A stretch of 64,000 nucleotides of DNA from Flavobacterium tiangeerense (GCF_007830355.1 NZ_VLKO01000009.1:124001-188000), one strand, 5' to 3'. Numbered from the stretch's first letter, positions 45,801-54,819 are shown. Notes: generated from the sequence alone by a model not told the origin. Program-made: numbers and translations.

Positions 45801-45834
45801 AGAGTCCAAAACAAACTCATCTGTAACTAAATAA
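42820..45834 (+). CDS. Large exported tetratricopeptide-repeat protein
   Basis: A 1004-residue protein with a signal peptide ending in SLSAQ (about residue 21). The rest is almost entirely TPR-type helical repeats, for example YYLGFMAYEGDDYKQATKYF, YQLGYAHYKQKDFENAISQF, YHLGESYLNTDKKQQALNAF, YFQRAISYGFMG, and YYLAQLYFTDG, running nearly to the end. It should be periplasmic or bound to the outer membrane and act as a protein scaffold. The outer-membrane barrel two genes downstream may be its partner, since both are in the same plus-strand run with a PhzF gene between them. No catalytic motif is seen. Confidence 0.82.
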   Translation: MRKLSQCFIGSLFIYATSLSAQKTAIYTHDSREFDKAVSLFKDDQYASAQLIFNKVKETATTEELKSDCTYYAANCAIRTNQSNADELMEQFVTDYPTSVKQNQAYIEVAQFHFKQGNYPQALQWFDKVDESSLSRNDQDKFNFQKGYGNFNAKKRKEATAYFNKVINSQEYGSQAKYYLGFMAYEGDDYKQATKYFDEVSGEEKYKEKLSYYQADMNFKLGNFQKAIDLGQKAMAGSNALEKSELNKIIGESYFNLKQYSNAIPFLEAYKGKKGKWTNTDFYQLGYAHYKQKDFENAISQFNKIIGGKDFVAQNAYYHLGESYLNTDKKQQALNAFKNASEMDFDLAIQEDASLNYAKLSYELGNSYQSVPAVLQAFLKKYPENANKNEIEKLLIDSYISSKNYKEALVLLEKNKSPENKVAYQKVLFYRGLELYTDANFNEALKMFTKALTEQKDPVFTARTIFWKAETEYVLNDFKEALLTFKQFTNAAQANTVPEFKNHNYNIAYTFFKLKEYEQAGNYFQKQIDNATADKVRFQDSYLRLADCRFVTSKYAEALQAYSKVVDSKSVDADYAYFQRAISYGFMGKNDKKINDLNSFLEAYQKSDFRDDALFELANTYVAENENDKGIKTYDRLNTEFKNGTFTSRSILRQGLIFYNTDKDDQALVKFKKVAADFPRTPEALEAVATARLIYVDTGRVNEYATWVKTLDFVAVTDAELDNDSYEAAEKQFQQNNTKQAIAGFASYVSQFPRGLHALPANYYLAQLYFTDGAENKTIPHYEYVVAQPRNEFSEQSLSRLSQIYLKNKDSEKAIAMLTRLENEAETSQNKTFAQSNLMKLYYDNKDYPNSGVYAEKVLLNPKTDNGVKSDAQIIIARAAIVNGDEVKAKSAYAKLMATAKGELAAEALYYDAYFKNKEANYEASNTAVQKLAKSYASYKYFGAKGLVLMAKNFYGLKDSFQATYILENVIQNFTDFPDVVADAQKELDIIKTEESKTNSSVTK

Positions 45835-45887
45835 TTGCTTCACAGAATTGTTTGGAAATGATGTTTGATTTTTAATAAAATAGAAAA

Positions 45888-46751
45888 ATGAATTTAGATT
45901 TTTATATAGTAGATGTTTTTACGGATGCTAAGTATGCAGGCAATCAACTTGCTGTTTTTTTTGGTGCCGAAAGCCTGAGCAAAGTTAAAATGCAACAAAT
46001 TGCAAAGGAAATTAACTTTGCCGAAAGTACTTTTATTACCCATATTAATAAGGAAACAAATAGTGCCGAAATTAAAATTTTTACCCCTGAACATGAAATG
46101 CAGTTTGCAGGGCATCCCATCATTGGTACATCATGGGTTTTAATGAATAAAATTTTCAATGACAATCCATCAACTATTACAATACAGGTTCCTGTGGGAG
46201 CAATTCCTGTTAATCAAAAAGATGGATTTATTTGGCTTCAGGCAGCACAACCTACTTTTTTAGACGTTTATTTGAAAGATGATTTTTCTTCATTTAGTAC
46301 TTTGTCACAAGATGATTTTGATATAAATTTCCCTATTCAAGAGGTGACTACTGGTAGCGCATTTGTGATGGTACCAGTAAAAAATGAAGAGGTGCTGGGC
46401 AAGATTGTTTTGGATAAAAATAAAGCAGAACAATGGTTGCGCCAAAATTGTAAAACACCACATAGGGCTTTTTACTTTTTTTGTTTAGAAAATGAAAAAT
46501 TATCTAGCAGAATGATGTGTATAGAGAACAACCAATTGATTGAGGATGCGGCTACAGGTAGTGCCAGTACATGCTTGCAAGCATTTTTGTTACAATACCA
46601 CAGCCCAGAAATAAAGCTTGTCAATCACCAGGGACATTTTATACATAGGCCTTCTCAAATTTATTTTGACGGAACCAAAAGTGGTGAAAATTATGAAATT
46701 AAAATTGGTGGCAAATCTCAGTTTCTTGCAAAAGGAGTATGGGAAGTATAA
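45888..46751 (+). CDS. PhzF-family isomerase-like protein
   Basis: A 287-residue PhzF/diaminopimelate-epimerase-fold protein. It has VDVFTDAKYAGNQLAVFFGA at the start, then EINFAESTFI with the catalytic Glu, TPEHEMQFAGHPIIGTSW, and the C-terminal EDAATGSASTCLQAFLLQY. All hallmark segments of PhzF are present. PhzF isomerises trans-2,3-dihydro-3-hydroxyanthranilate in phenazine synthesis, but no phenazine genes are here and most homologues have unknown substrates. It is sandwiched between the TPR and barrel genes. Confidence 0.9.
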   Translation: MNLDFYIVDVFTDAKYAGNQLAVFFGAESLSKVKMQQIAKEINFAESTFITHINKETNSAEIKIFTPEHEMQFAGHPIIGTSWVLMNKIFNDNPSTITIQVPVGAIPVNQKDGFIWLQAAQPTFLDVYLKDDFSSFSTLSQDDFDINFPIQEVTTGSAFVMVPVKNEEVLGKIVLDKNKAEQWLRQNCKTPHRAFYFFCLENEKLSSRMMCIENNQLIEDAATGSASTCLQAFLLQYHSPEIKLVNHQGHFIHRPSQIYFDGTKSGENYEIKIGGKSQFLAKGVWEV

Positions 46752-46798
46752 GCTTGCATAAAAAAGCATTAAAAAAATAAGAAGTAAACACAATAGAA

Positions 46799-48586
46799 AT
46801 GACATTGAATCCATCCATTATAAACGTACAGAATCATAGCAAAATCGGAATTTTAAAGCCGTTAGTATTGGGCTTTTTGTTTATGGGTATAATTCCAATT
46901 TCTTGGTCACAAAAAAAAGAGCAAATAGGGACAGAAACGGTAAACGTAGTCAAGCCATTTACTCCTAAAATTTCAGATGCCTTTAAAGTCAAAGAAGTTC
47001 CTGAACTTGAGGAAGTGGGTAATTCGAAAAAAGAAACGGTTAAATATGCTATTTTTTCATTTCCAGTAGCATCAACTTTTACACCTTCAAAGGGAAAAGC
47101 ACAAGGAGTTGAAAAGGAAAAACAACCTCATGTTTTTAAAAATTATGCCACATTTGGTGCGGGTAATTATGGAACACTTGTAGGAGAACTGTTTGTGAAT
47201 CATGATTTAAATGCTACTGATTATGTGGGTGGAATGTTCAGGCACCACTCCTCGCAAGGCGGGATTAACACGATAGATTTAGATAATAGTTTTTATGATA
47301 CAGCATTCGATATTATGTACGGTTCAAATCAAAAAACGCTTTCGTATAATCTTGATTTGGGTTACAATAACCAAGTCTACAATTGGTATGGGTTGCCTTT
47401 AAATTTTGGAAATTCCTTAACTAATTCTGATAAAGGAGTTTTACTTGCTAGTATAGATCCTAAACAAGCGTACAATACTTTGTCTTTCTCAGGAAACGTA
47501 GTGCTTACCGAGGGAATATTAGATAAGGCTACTCTCAAATTTAATAGATTTACGGATCTTTATAAATCAGCCGAAAATCGTTTTGTGGTAAAGCCCACAC
47601 TTGAACTTCAAGTAATGGATTATGCTGTAAAAACAGATGTTATTGTGGATTATGTAGGCGGAAATTTTGTCACTAATAACAGCAATACAGCAGCTATTGA
47701 TTATGGTTTTGCAAATTTTGGACTCTCGCCAAGTTTTGTGATGCAAGAGAAAGATTGGACTTTAAATCTTGGTGCTACTATTTATTATAGTTTGGATACC
47801 AAAAACAGCAATAGCTCTTTATATATCTATCCAAAATTTAATGCGTCTTACAAAGTGGTGGGCGATTTGATGATATTTTATGCTGGTGCCGAAGGGAATT
47901 TAAACCAAAATTCCTATCAAGATTTTGTGACCGAAAACTCATTTTTGTCTCCTACCTTGTTGATTAACCCTACCGATAATCAATATGAAATCTACGCAGG
48001 TCTTAAAGGAAAGTTGAGCAATACTGTGAGTTATACCTTGAGAGGTTCGTATAACAATGAGCGCAACAAGGCTTTGTTTAAAAGCAATGATTATAGTGAG
48101 AGCGGCACAAATATGAACTATGGTTTTGGGAACTCATTTCAAGTGGTGTATGATGATATGCGTACCCTTCGTTTTTTCGGAGAACTTAAAGCTGATTTTT
48201 CAAAGGATGTTTCTTTTGGAATAAACGGAAGCTTTAGCAGTTTTACAAATGATTTTCAACAAGAGGCTTGGAACTTACCAGCAATTCAGATTAAAGCAAA
48301 TCTTGACGTGGATATCACAGAGAAATGGTATGCTGGCGCAAATGTATTTTATGTAGGAGAACGTAAAGATCTTCAAAACAGCACTACTTTTTTACCATCA
48401 ACTACTCCGATTATATTAGAAGGATATTTTGATGTGAATGCAAATGTGGGTTATAAATACAATGAGCAATTAACGGGTTTTATAAAATTAAACAATCTAA
48501 CCAATAACAACTATCAAAAATGGTTGAATTTCCCAGTGCAAGGTTTTCAATTTTTAGTGGGAGCCAATTATAAGTTTGATTTTTAA
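46799..48586 (+). CDS. Outer-membrane beta-barrel protein, TonB-receptor-like
   Basis: A 595-residue exported protein. The signal region is at about 18-37, ending in ISWSQ; the start at 46799 adds a somewhat long n-region. Then come alternating beta-strand segments typical of an outer-membrane barrel (YATFGAGNYGTLVGELFVNHD, YSLDTKNSN, FYAGAEGNLNQNSYQDF), ending in the aromatic NYKFDF. It lacks a plug domain and TonB box, so it is a receptor-like barrel rather than a classic TonB receptor. The upstream TPR protein may bind it. Substrate or partner unknown. Confidence 0.8.
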   Translation: MTLNPSIINVQNHSKIGILKPLVLGFLFMGIIPISWSQKKEQIGTETVNVVKPFTPKISDAFKVKEVPELEEVGNSKKETVKYAIFSFPVASTFTPSKGKAQGVEKEKQPHVFKNYATFGAGNYGTLVGELFVNHDLNATDYVGGMFRHHSSQGGINTIDLDNSFYDTAFDIMYGSNQKTLSYNLDLGYNNQVYNWYGLPLNFGNSLTNSDKGVLLASIDPKQAYNTLSFSGNVVLTEGILDKATLKFNRFTDLYKSAENRFVVKPTLELQVMDYAVKTDVIVDYVGGNFVTNNSNTAAIDYGFANFGLSPSFVMQEKDWTLNLGATIYYSLDTKNSNSSLYIYPKFNASYKVVGDLMIFYAGAEGNLNQNSYQDFVTENSFLSPTLLINPTDNQYEIYAGLKGKLSNTVSYTLRGSYNNERNKALFKSNDYSESGTNMNYGFGNSFQVVYDDMRTLRFFGELKADFSKDVSFGINGSFSSFTNDFQQEAWNLPAIQIKANLDVDITEKWYAGANVFYVGERKDLQNSTTFLPSTTPIILEGYFDVNANVGYKYNEQLTGFIKLNNLTNNNYQKWLNFPVQGFQFLVGANYKFDF

Positions 48587-48594
48587 TTTTTTTA

Positions 48595-48698
48595 CCGAAG
48601 CACACGGTTCAAACGAATGCACAGAGACCACAGAAAATATAATTAAAATACTTTGTGAACATTGCGCTTTCTTTGTGAACTTTGTGGTTAAATTTTAA
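48595..48698. repeat. Putative dispersed intergenic element with direct repeat
   Basis: The gap before the GreA-like gene contains ctttgtgaac twice (48651-48660 and 48671-48680), spaced 20 nt apart. It is preceded by cacacggttc and gcacagagaccacag segments. I recall this kind of ctttgtg..ctttgtgg element between Flavobacterium genes. The element ends 4 nt before the next start codon, so it forms the 5' leader. Confidence 0.55.
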
Positions 48699-48701
48699 AT
48701 T

Positions 48702-49151
48702 ATGACTTTCAAACAAAAAATCCACACTCATTATTTACAGTTGGTTCAAGACCGTATAGATGTCTTCAAAGACATGATCACGGCACTTACTGAAGATTCT
48801 AAAAATGATGCCAAAGGTTCAGCAGGCGATAAACACGAAACGGCTTTGTCGATGATGCACCTTGAGCAAGAAAAACTCAATCATAAATTGAAAGAAGTAT
48901 TGGGTCAAAAAGCCATTTTAGATAAAATTGACTCCACTACAAGTGCTCAAACTATTATTGTGGGAAGCTTGGTCAAAGCCAATGGTATTTATTTGTATGT
49001 AAGTGCAGCACTTCCTAAAATTGCTGTTGATGGTATCAATGTAATTGCACTTTCTCCGCAATCACCATTGGGCTCGAAGTTAATGGGAAACCAAGAAGGA
49101 TTTACTTTTGAGATTAATGGTTCAAAGTATATCATTCAATCAATTCAATAA
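48702..49151 (+). CDS. GreA/GreB-like protein
   Basis: A 149-residue protein with an N-terminal coiled-coil half (about 1-75, including DVFKDMITALTEDSKNDAKG and HLEQEKLNHKLKEVL) and a C-terminal domain resembling the FKBP-like end of GreA/GreB (GSLVKANGIYLYVS, SPQSPLGSKLMGNQEG). GreA rescues arrested RNA polymerase. The acidic residues at the coiled-coil tip that carry GreA activity cannot be assigned by eye. Such proteins are often mislabelled 3-oxoacyl-ACP synthase in databases; there is no ketosynthase motif here. Confidence 0.65.
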   Translation: MTFKQKIHTHYLQLVQDRIDVFKDMITALTEDSKNDAKGSAGDKHETALSMMHLEQEKLNHKLKEVLGQKAILDKIDSTTSAQTIIVGSLVKANGIYLYVSAALPKIAVDGINVIALSPQSPLGSKLMGNQEGFTFEINGSKYIIQSIQ

Positions 49152-49341
49152 AAATTTTGTGCTATTTACACTTTACAAGTAGAGTCTGTTTTTTATTTAG
49201 ATTTTAATTGGTGTTTTGCAGTATTTAGTTATTTTTAGTTTAAATATGTAACTGGATATCGGCTTTGTGTTTTACAGATGAAACTATAATTGCATCTTTG
49301 CTTTATCAAAATAAATAAATTCATTTATAAAATATAGCATT

Positions 49342-51018
49342 ATGTGTGGAATAGTATGTGCGTTCGACCTGAAACAAAAAGCAGAAGTTTTAAGACCTAA
49401 GGTTTTAGAAATGTCAAAAATAATTCGGCATCGTGGACCAGACTGGAGTGGAATTTTCAGCAACGAAAAAGCCATTTTATCGCATGAACGTTTAGCAATT
49501 GTGGATCCAGCATCGGGAAAACAACCTTTATTTAGCGAAGACAAACAGCTTATCTTAGCTGCCAATGGTGAGATTTACAACCATAGAGCATTGCGCAAGC
49601 AATTTGAAGGCAAGTATAATTTTCAAACAGAAAGTGATTGCGAAGTTATTTTGGCACTTTACAAAGAAAAAGGACCTCATTTTATAGATGAAATGAACGG
49701 AATTTTTGGCTTTGCCATTTATGATGTAGAGAAGGATGAATACTTCATTGCAAGGGATCACATGGGAATTATTCCTTTGTACATCGGTTGGGATGAGCAC
49801 GGTACGTTTTATGTTGCTTCTGAATTGAAAGCTTTAGAAGGATATTGTACAAAAATTCAATTATTTCCTCCTGGACATTATATGACGAGTAAAGATGGCG
49901 AATTTGTACAATGGTATAAAAGAGATTGGACTGATTATGATGCTGTAAAAGATAACGAAACAAACATTCAGGATATAAAAGTAGCATTAGAAGCAGCCGT
50001 TCACAGACAATTAATGAGTGATGTACCTTATGGTGTTTTACTTTCTGGCGGGTTAGATTCCTCTATAACTTCGGCTGTAGCCAAAAAATTTGCACAAAAA
50101 CGCATTGAGTCTGGTGATACTACCGATGCTTGGTATCCACAATTACACTCATTTTCAGTAGGATTAGAAGGTTCTCCTGATCTTGCAGCAGCGCAAATTG
50201 TAGCAAACCATATAGGAACCATTCATCACGAAATTAAATTCACGATTCAAGAAGGTTTAGATGCGGTCAAAGATGTAATTTACAACTTAGAAACTTATGA
50301 TGTAACTACCATTAGAGCATCAACACCTATGTGGTTGATGGCGAGAGTTATTAAGTCAATGGGTATAAAAATGGTACTTTCTGGTGAGGGAGCTGATGAA
50401 CTTTTTGGAGGCTATCTATACTTTCACAAAGCGCCAAATGCAAGGGAATTTCACGAAGAGAATGTGCGTAAACTAAGTAAACTGCACATGTACGATTGTT
50501 TGCGTGCGAATAAGAGTTTGGCCGCGTGGGGAATCGAAGGACGTGTTCCTTTCCTTGACAAAGAATTCATGGATGTGGCCATGCGCATCAACCCGCAAGA
50601 TAAAATGATCAATGCAGCGCATCCCATGGAGAAATGGGTGGTTCGTAAAGCATTCGAAGATATGTTGCCACCAAGTGTAGCGTGGAGGCAAAAAGAACAA
50701 TTTAGTGATGGTGTAGGGTACAGCTGGATAGATACTTTAAAAGAAGTTGTTGCCGTTGAGGTTTCTGACGAACAATTAGCAAATGCCAAATATAAGTTTC
50801 CGTTGCAAACACCAACATCAAAAGAGGAATATTACTATCGTTCTATCTTTCACGACCATTTTCCTAGTGACGCTGCCGCACTGTGTGTACCTCAAGAAGC
50901 CAGCGTTGCATGTAGTACTAAAATAGCTTTAGAGTGGGATGAAGCTTTCAAGAACATGAATGATCCATCGGGTAGGGCTGTAGCAAGTGTTCATGATGAT
51001 GCTTACGCAAAAGTGTAG
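49342..51018 (+). CDS. asnB: Asparagine synthase B, glutamine-hydrolysing
   Basis: A 558-residue AsnB that makes asparagine from aspartate, ATP and glutamine. Cys2 (MCGIVCAFD) and HRGPDWSG mark the glutaminase domain (about 1-190). The PP-loop SGGLDSS is at 235-241 and LSGEGADELFGGY follows. EGRVPFLD and the WRQKEQFSDGVGYSWID signature are intact. Length matches E. coli AsnB (554). A paralogue lies 2 kb downstream with an amidohydrolase between. Its own terminator closes the unit. Confidence 0.95.
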   Translation: MCGIVCAFDLKQKAEVLRPKVLEMSKIIRHRGPDWSGIFSNEKAILSHERLAIVDPASGKQPLFSEDKQLILAANGEIYNHRALRKQFEGKYNFQTESDCEVILALYKEKGPHFIDEMNGIFGFAIYDVEKDEYFIARDHMGIIPLYIGWDEHGTFYVASELKALEGYCTKIQLFPPGHYMTSKDGEFVQWYKRDWTDYDAVKDNETNIQDIKVALEAAVHRQLMSDVPYGVLLSGGLDSSITSAVAKKFAQKRIESGDTTDAWYPQLHSFSVGLEGSPDLAAAQIVANHIGTIHHEIKFTIQEGLDAVKDVIYNLETYDVTTIRASTPMWLMARVIKSMGIKMVLSGEGADELFGGYLYFHKAPNAREFHEENVRKLSKLHMYDCLRANKSLAAWGIEGRVPFLDKEFMDVAMRINPQDKMINAAHPMEKWVVRKAFEDMLPPSVAWRQKEQFSDGVGYSWIDTLKEVVAVEVSDEQLANAKYKFPLQTPTSKEEYYYRSIFHDHFPSDAAALCVPQEASVACSTKIALEWDEAFKNMNDPSGRAVASVHDDAYAKV

Positions 51019-51044
51019 CAAAATAGTTTAATAATTAGTAAAGG

Positions 51045-51075
51045 AAACGCACCCGAAAGGAGTGCGTTTTTTTAT
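51045..51075 (+). terminator. Rho-independent terminator after the first asnB
   Basis: The stem aaacgcac (51045-51052) pairs with gtgcgttt (51062-51069), with a possible inner cc/gg pair, followed by T7. Confidence 0.85.
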
Positions 51076-51174
51076 GTATAAAAATAACATTAAACCTTAA
51101 AATGGTTTTAATTCTAAATTAATGCGCTCTATTTCAGGACAGTTTTTTATATTAGCGTGACTAAATTATAACTT

Positions 51175-52800
51175 ATGAGAGCTTTTGCTTTACTTTTTTC
51201 GACACTATTTTTAATTTCATGTAACCAAAACAAAAAAATTATGGTGGATGCCATAATTACTGATGCTACTATTTATACCGTAAACAACACTTTTGACAAA
51301 GCTACCGCTATGGCAATTGATAAAGGTAAAATTGTTGCAATTGGGACAGATACTGATATTGAAAATAAATACCAGTCTAAAAACATTACAAAGGCTGATG
51401 GGAAGTTCATTTATCCGGGATTAATAGATGCACATTGCCATTTTTACACCTATGGATTGAGCTTACAAGAGGTTGATTTGCGTGGAACAAAGAGTATGGC
51501 AGACATCATAAGTCGTTTAAAAGCTTTTCAAAAAGAAAAAAATTCTGCATTTATTGTTGGTAATGGTTGGGACCAAAACGATTGGGACGTAAAAAAATAT
51601 CCAACAAAGGCTGATCTTGATGTTGCATTTCCTGATATTCCAGTAGTTTTAAACCGAGTAGACAGTCACGCCATTATTGTAAACAGTAAAGCTCTTGCGC
51701 TTGCAGGAATTACAAAAGATACGAATGCCGAAGGTGGTCAAATAGAAATTGTAAACGGTGAGCCTACAGGAATTTTAGTAGACAATCCGATGGAATTAAT
51801 TTTTAAAATTATACCTAAACCAACTCGTAAAATTCAAATAGCAGCTTTATTAGACGCTGAAAAAGTAATGTTTGATTATGGTTTAACAACCGTAAATGAT
51901 GCTGGACTTGATCCAGATATTATTCACTTGATGGATAGTTTACAAAAAGCAAAACTGATGAAGCTTAATGTGTATGCTATGGTTACGGCCAATCAAAAAA
52001 ATATTGATATGTACCTTAAAAAAGGAATTTACAAAACAGATCAACTTAATGTAAGATCTTTTAAAATGTATGGTGATGGAGCTTTAGGTTCGCGCGGCGC
52101 TTGCATGCACAAACCGTATTCGGATAAGCCGGGTCGATATGGAGCCCTACTAGCGCCTGTTGTAGGACTAAAATCGGTTGCGAAACAAATTGCGAATTCA
52201 AATTTTCAATTGAATACACACGCTATTGGTGATTCTGCAAATACAGTAATTTTAAAAATTTACAAAGAGGTATTGGCTGGAACCAAAGACAGACGATGGA
52301 AAATAGAACATGCTCAAGTGTTGCGTGAGGCTGATTTTGATTATTTTAAATTTGGCATTATTCCATCTGTTCAACCCACGCACGCTACATCAGATATGTA
52401 TTGGGCCGAAGAACGCCTTGGAAAACAAAGATTAAAAAACGCTTATGCTTTCAAAAAACTCCTTCAAAAAGCTGGGACGGTTGCTTTAGGAACAGATTTT
52501 CCTGTGGAGGAAGTGAACCCAATGCTTACTTTTCATGCTGCCGTAACTCGTAAAGATGTTAAGGATTATCCTAAAGGTGGTTTTCAAATGGAAAATGCGC
52601 TATCGCGTGCCGAAACCTTGAGGGGAATGACGCTCTGGGCTGCTTATTCTAATTTTGAAGAAAAAGAAAAAGGAAGTTTAGAAGTAGGCAAATGGGCTGA
52701 TTTTGTAATTTATGACGAAGATTTAATGAAAGTGAAAGAAAACATGATGGTCAAAATGAAACCAATTAGTACTTTTATTAAAGGACAAAAAGTAAAATAA
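51175..52800 (+). CDS. Exported amidohydrolase (YtcJ-like) lipoprotein
   Basis: A 541-residue metallo-amidohydrolase of the amidohydrolase-3/YtcJ type. A lipobox LISC (lipidated Cys at about 16) follows a short signal. Metal-site motifs are GLIDAHCHFY, then NTHAIGDSAN, IEHAQVL and LGTDFPVEEVNP with the catalytic Asp. The family hydrolyses amide or imide bonds in a wide range of compounds. Being lipidated, it probably acts in the periplasm. It sits between two asparagine synthases, which may point to an amide or asparagine-related substrate, though this is only a neighbour argument. Confidence 0.9.
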   Translation: MRAFALLFSTLFLISCNQNKKIMVDAIITDATIYTVNNTFDKATAMAIDKGKIVAIGTDTDIENKYQSKNITKADGKFIYPGLIDAHCHFYTYGLSLQEVDLRGTKSMADIISRLKAFQKEKNSAFIVGNGWDQNDWDVKKYPTKADLDVAFPDIPVVLNRVDSHAIIVNSKALALAGITKDTNAEGGQIEIVNGEPTGILVDNPMELIFKIIPKPTRKIQIAALLDAEKVMFDYGLTTVNDAGLDPDIIHLMDSLQKAKLMKLNVYAMVTANQKNIDMYLKKGIYKTDQLNVRSFKMYGDGALGSRGACMHKPYSDKPGRYGALLAPVVGLKSVAKQIANSNFQLNTHAIGDSANTVILKIYKEVLAGTKDRRWKIEHAQVLREADFDYFKFGIIPSVQPTHATSDMYWAEERLGKQRLKNAYAFKKLLQKAGTVALGTDFPVEEVNPMLTFHAAVTRKDVKDYPKGGFQMENALSRAETLRGMTLWAAYSNFEEKEKGSLEVGKWADFVIYDEDLMKVKENMMVKMKPISTFIKGQKVK

Positions 52801-52990
52801 CAAAGTAAGTATAGTATAAGTTGATTTTATCTTTAAAATCAGAAATTGAAATGGTTTTTTGTTTCATTTTTAATTGAATGTGTTGTTTTTACTTTCAATT
52901 AGAAATTAAAGATGTTGATTGTGTTTTAAATGTGTAGTCGGAAATGCATATTTGCAGTTCTCGTTTGTTTAACAATTAAATAGAATAAGT

Positions 52991-54592
52991 ATGTGTGGAA
53001 TATTGGCCATCATTGGTAAAGGAAAAGAAGAGCAATTGGTTAGAGATCTCTCTAGTCGAATGTCACATCGTGGACCTGATGAACGGGATTTGTATGGCAT
53101 GCCTAATGGTCATTATTTAAGCCATGAGCGCCTTTCTATAATTGACTTGCATTCAGGAAAACAACCTATTCAAGGTACAGCTACTGCTTACATGGTTCAC
53201 AATGGTGAAATATATAATTACTTGGAATTAAAGCAAGAATATTTGAGTAACCATGTATTTCGTACCCAATCAGATTCGGAAGTTATTGTGCATCTTTATG
53301 AAGAGTTTGGATATAATTTTTGTGATAAATTAGACGGAGATTTTGCTTTTGTAATCATTGATGGTGATGATTACATGGCAGCAAGAGATCCCTTGGGTGT
53401 GAAACCCCTGTATTATGGTTTAGATGAAAGAGGCAGGATGTACTTTGCATCAGAAATGAAAGCAATTGCAGATCAATGTAAAACCTTTTCAACTTTTCCG
53501 CCAGGACATTATTATACCGCAAAAACAGGTTTTGTAAAATATTACAAGCCAGAATATGAGTATTTTGTAAATGAATACCAAGATGTGGATTATCAATTAA
53601 TCCGTCAATGTTTGACTATTGCTACTCAAAAAAGGTTAATGGCAGATGTTCCATTAGGGGTTTTATTATCAGGTGGTTTAGATTCATCATTAACAACAGC
53701 AATAGCTTCTCGTTTACTTAAAAATAAATCAGAACCCTTGCACTCCTTTGCAATAGGAATAGATGAGAATGCTCTGGATATTGTTGCTGCTAGGAAAGTG
53801 GCTAATTTTTTAGGAACGCAACATCATGAGGTTTTTTTTACAGTGGAGCAGGGTATTGAACTACTTGAACAAATAATTTACCAAATAGAAACATATGATG
53901 TAATCTCAGTAAGAGCAAGTGTTCCAATGTATTTTTTGTCTAAAGTTATTGTTGAAAAAGGGATTAAAGTAGTTTTATCTGGCGAAGGTGCTGATGAAAT
54001 TTTTGGAGGATATTTGTATTTTGCAAATGCTCCTTCAGTAGCTGATTTTCAACGCGAAACAATAGAGAGAGTACAAAAAATATTTACTGCCGATTTGTTG
54101 AGAGCTGATAAAGCAACAATGGCTCATGGTCTTGAAGTTAGATTACCTTTTTTAGATCAAGCTTTTTTGGATCTTGCAATTAGGATTAATCCAGAGCAAA
54201 AACTACCTAAAACATTTAGGGGTAAAGAAAAATATATTTTACGAAAAGCATTTGACACTCCTGACGATCCCTATTTGCCAGATGAAATCTTGTGGAGGCA
54301 AAAAGAACAATTTTCAGATGGAGTAGGCTACAGTTGGGTCGATGAATTAATTGCTTATTGTGCAACTCAAGTATCTGATGAACAATTGGCTACAGCGTCG
54401 AAAACTTTTCCATATAATTCGCCTACAACAAAAGAAGCCTATCTTTATCGTTCTATTTTTCAAAAGCATTTCCCGCAATTGAGCGCTGCCCAAACAGTAA
54501 GAAAGTGGATTCCAAAGTGGCAAGAAAATTTAGATCCTAGTGGAAGGGCTAATGCTGCTCACGAAGAATCAGCATACGCTGGAATAGCGTAA
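52991..54592 (+). CDS. Second asparagine synthase B paralogue
   Basis: A 533-residue AsnB paralogue. Cys2 (MCGILAIIG), HRGPDERD, the PP-loop SGGLDSS at 227-233, LSGEGADEIFGGYLYF and the WRQKEQFSDGVGYSWVD signature are all present. It shares many segments with the first asnB, and both end in a similar DPSGRA tail, pointing to an old duplication. Both keep the nucleophile Cys and the PP-loop, so both should be active. Its own terminator follows. Confidence 0.93.
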   Translation: MCGILAIIGKGKEEQLVRDLSSRMSHRGPDERDLYGMPNGHYLSHERLSIIDLHSGKQPIQGTATAYMVHNGEIYNYLELKQEYLSNHVFRTQSDSEVIVHLYEEFGYNFCDKLDGDFAFVIIDGDDYMAARDPLGVKPLYYGLDERGRMYFASEMKAIADQCKTFSTFPPGHYYTAKTGFVKYYKPEYEYFVNEYQDVDYQLIRQCLTIATQKRLMADVPLGVLLSGGLDSSLTTAIASRLLKNKSEPLHSFAIGIDENALDIVAARKVANFLGTQHHEVFFTVEQGIELLEQIIYQIETYDVISVRASVPMYFLSKVIVEKGIKVVLSGEGADEIFGGYLYFANAPSVADFQRETIERVQKIFTADLLRADKATMAHGLEVRLPFLDQAFLDLAIRINPEQKLPKTFRGKEKYILRKAFDTPDDPYLPDEILWRQKEQFSDGVGYSWVDELIAYCATQVSDEQLATASKTFPYNSPTTKEAYLYRSIFQKHFPQLSAAQTVRKWIPKWQENLDPSGRANAAHEESAYAGIA

Positions 54593-54625
54593 ATTTTAAA
54601 TACGATATTCATTATTTTATCTTGA

Positions 54626-54675
54626 AAGATTTTCAAAACCACCTATAAACAGTGGATTTTGAAAGTCTTTTTTTG
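54626..54675 (+). terminator. Rho-independent terminator after the second asnB
   Basis: A long stem (54626-54642 with 54652-54669, one mismatch and one bulge) ends in a T7 run. Confidence 0.85.
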
Positions 54676-54811
54676 TGCTTCCTAATTTTTTATTTTGTGA
54701 TTCATACGGAATGAGTGAGACGACCCATTTTTCAATCTATTTTTATAAACAAATGTTAATAACTTAAAGCCTTTAAAACTGATTTTAACGGTAATATAAT
54801 TTGCGTTTTTA

Positions 54812-54819
54812 TATATTTG
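54812..54819 (+). promoter_or_regulatory. Candidate -7 box for gyrB
   Basis: TATATTTG (TAnnTTTG) lies 36 nt before the gyrB start. Confidence 0.5.

Noticed and set aside
48702..49151. Annotation as 3-oxoacyl-ACP synthase
   Set aside because: The protein is 149 residues, with a coiled coil and GreA-like C-terminus and no ketosynthase active-site motif.
49284..49565. 93-codon minus-strand frame at the start of the first asnB
   Set aside because: A shadow of the strongly supported asnB coding sequence on the other strand.
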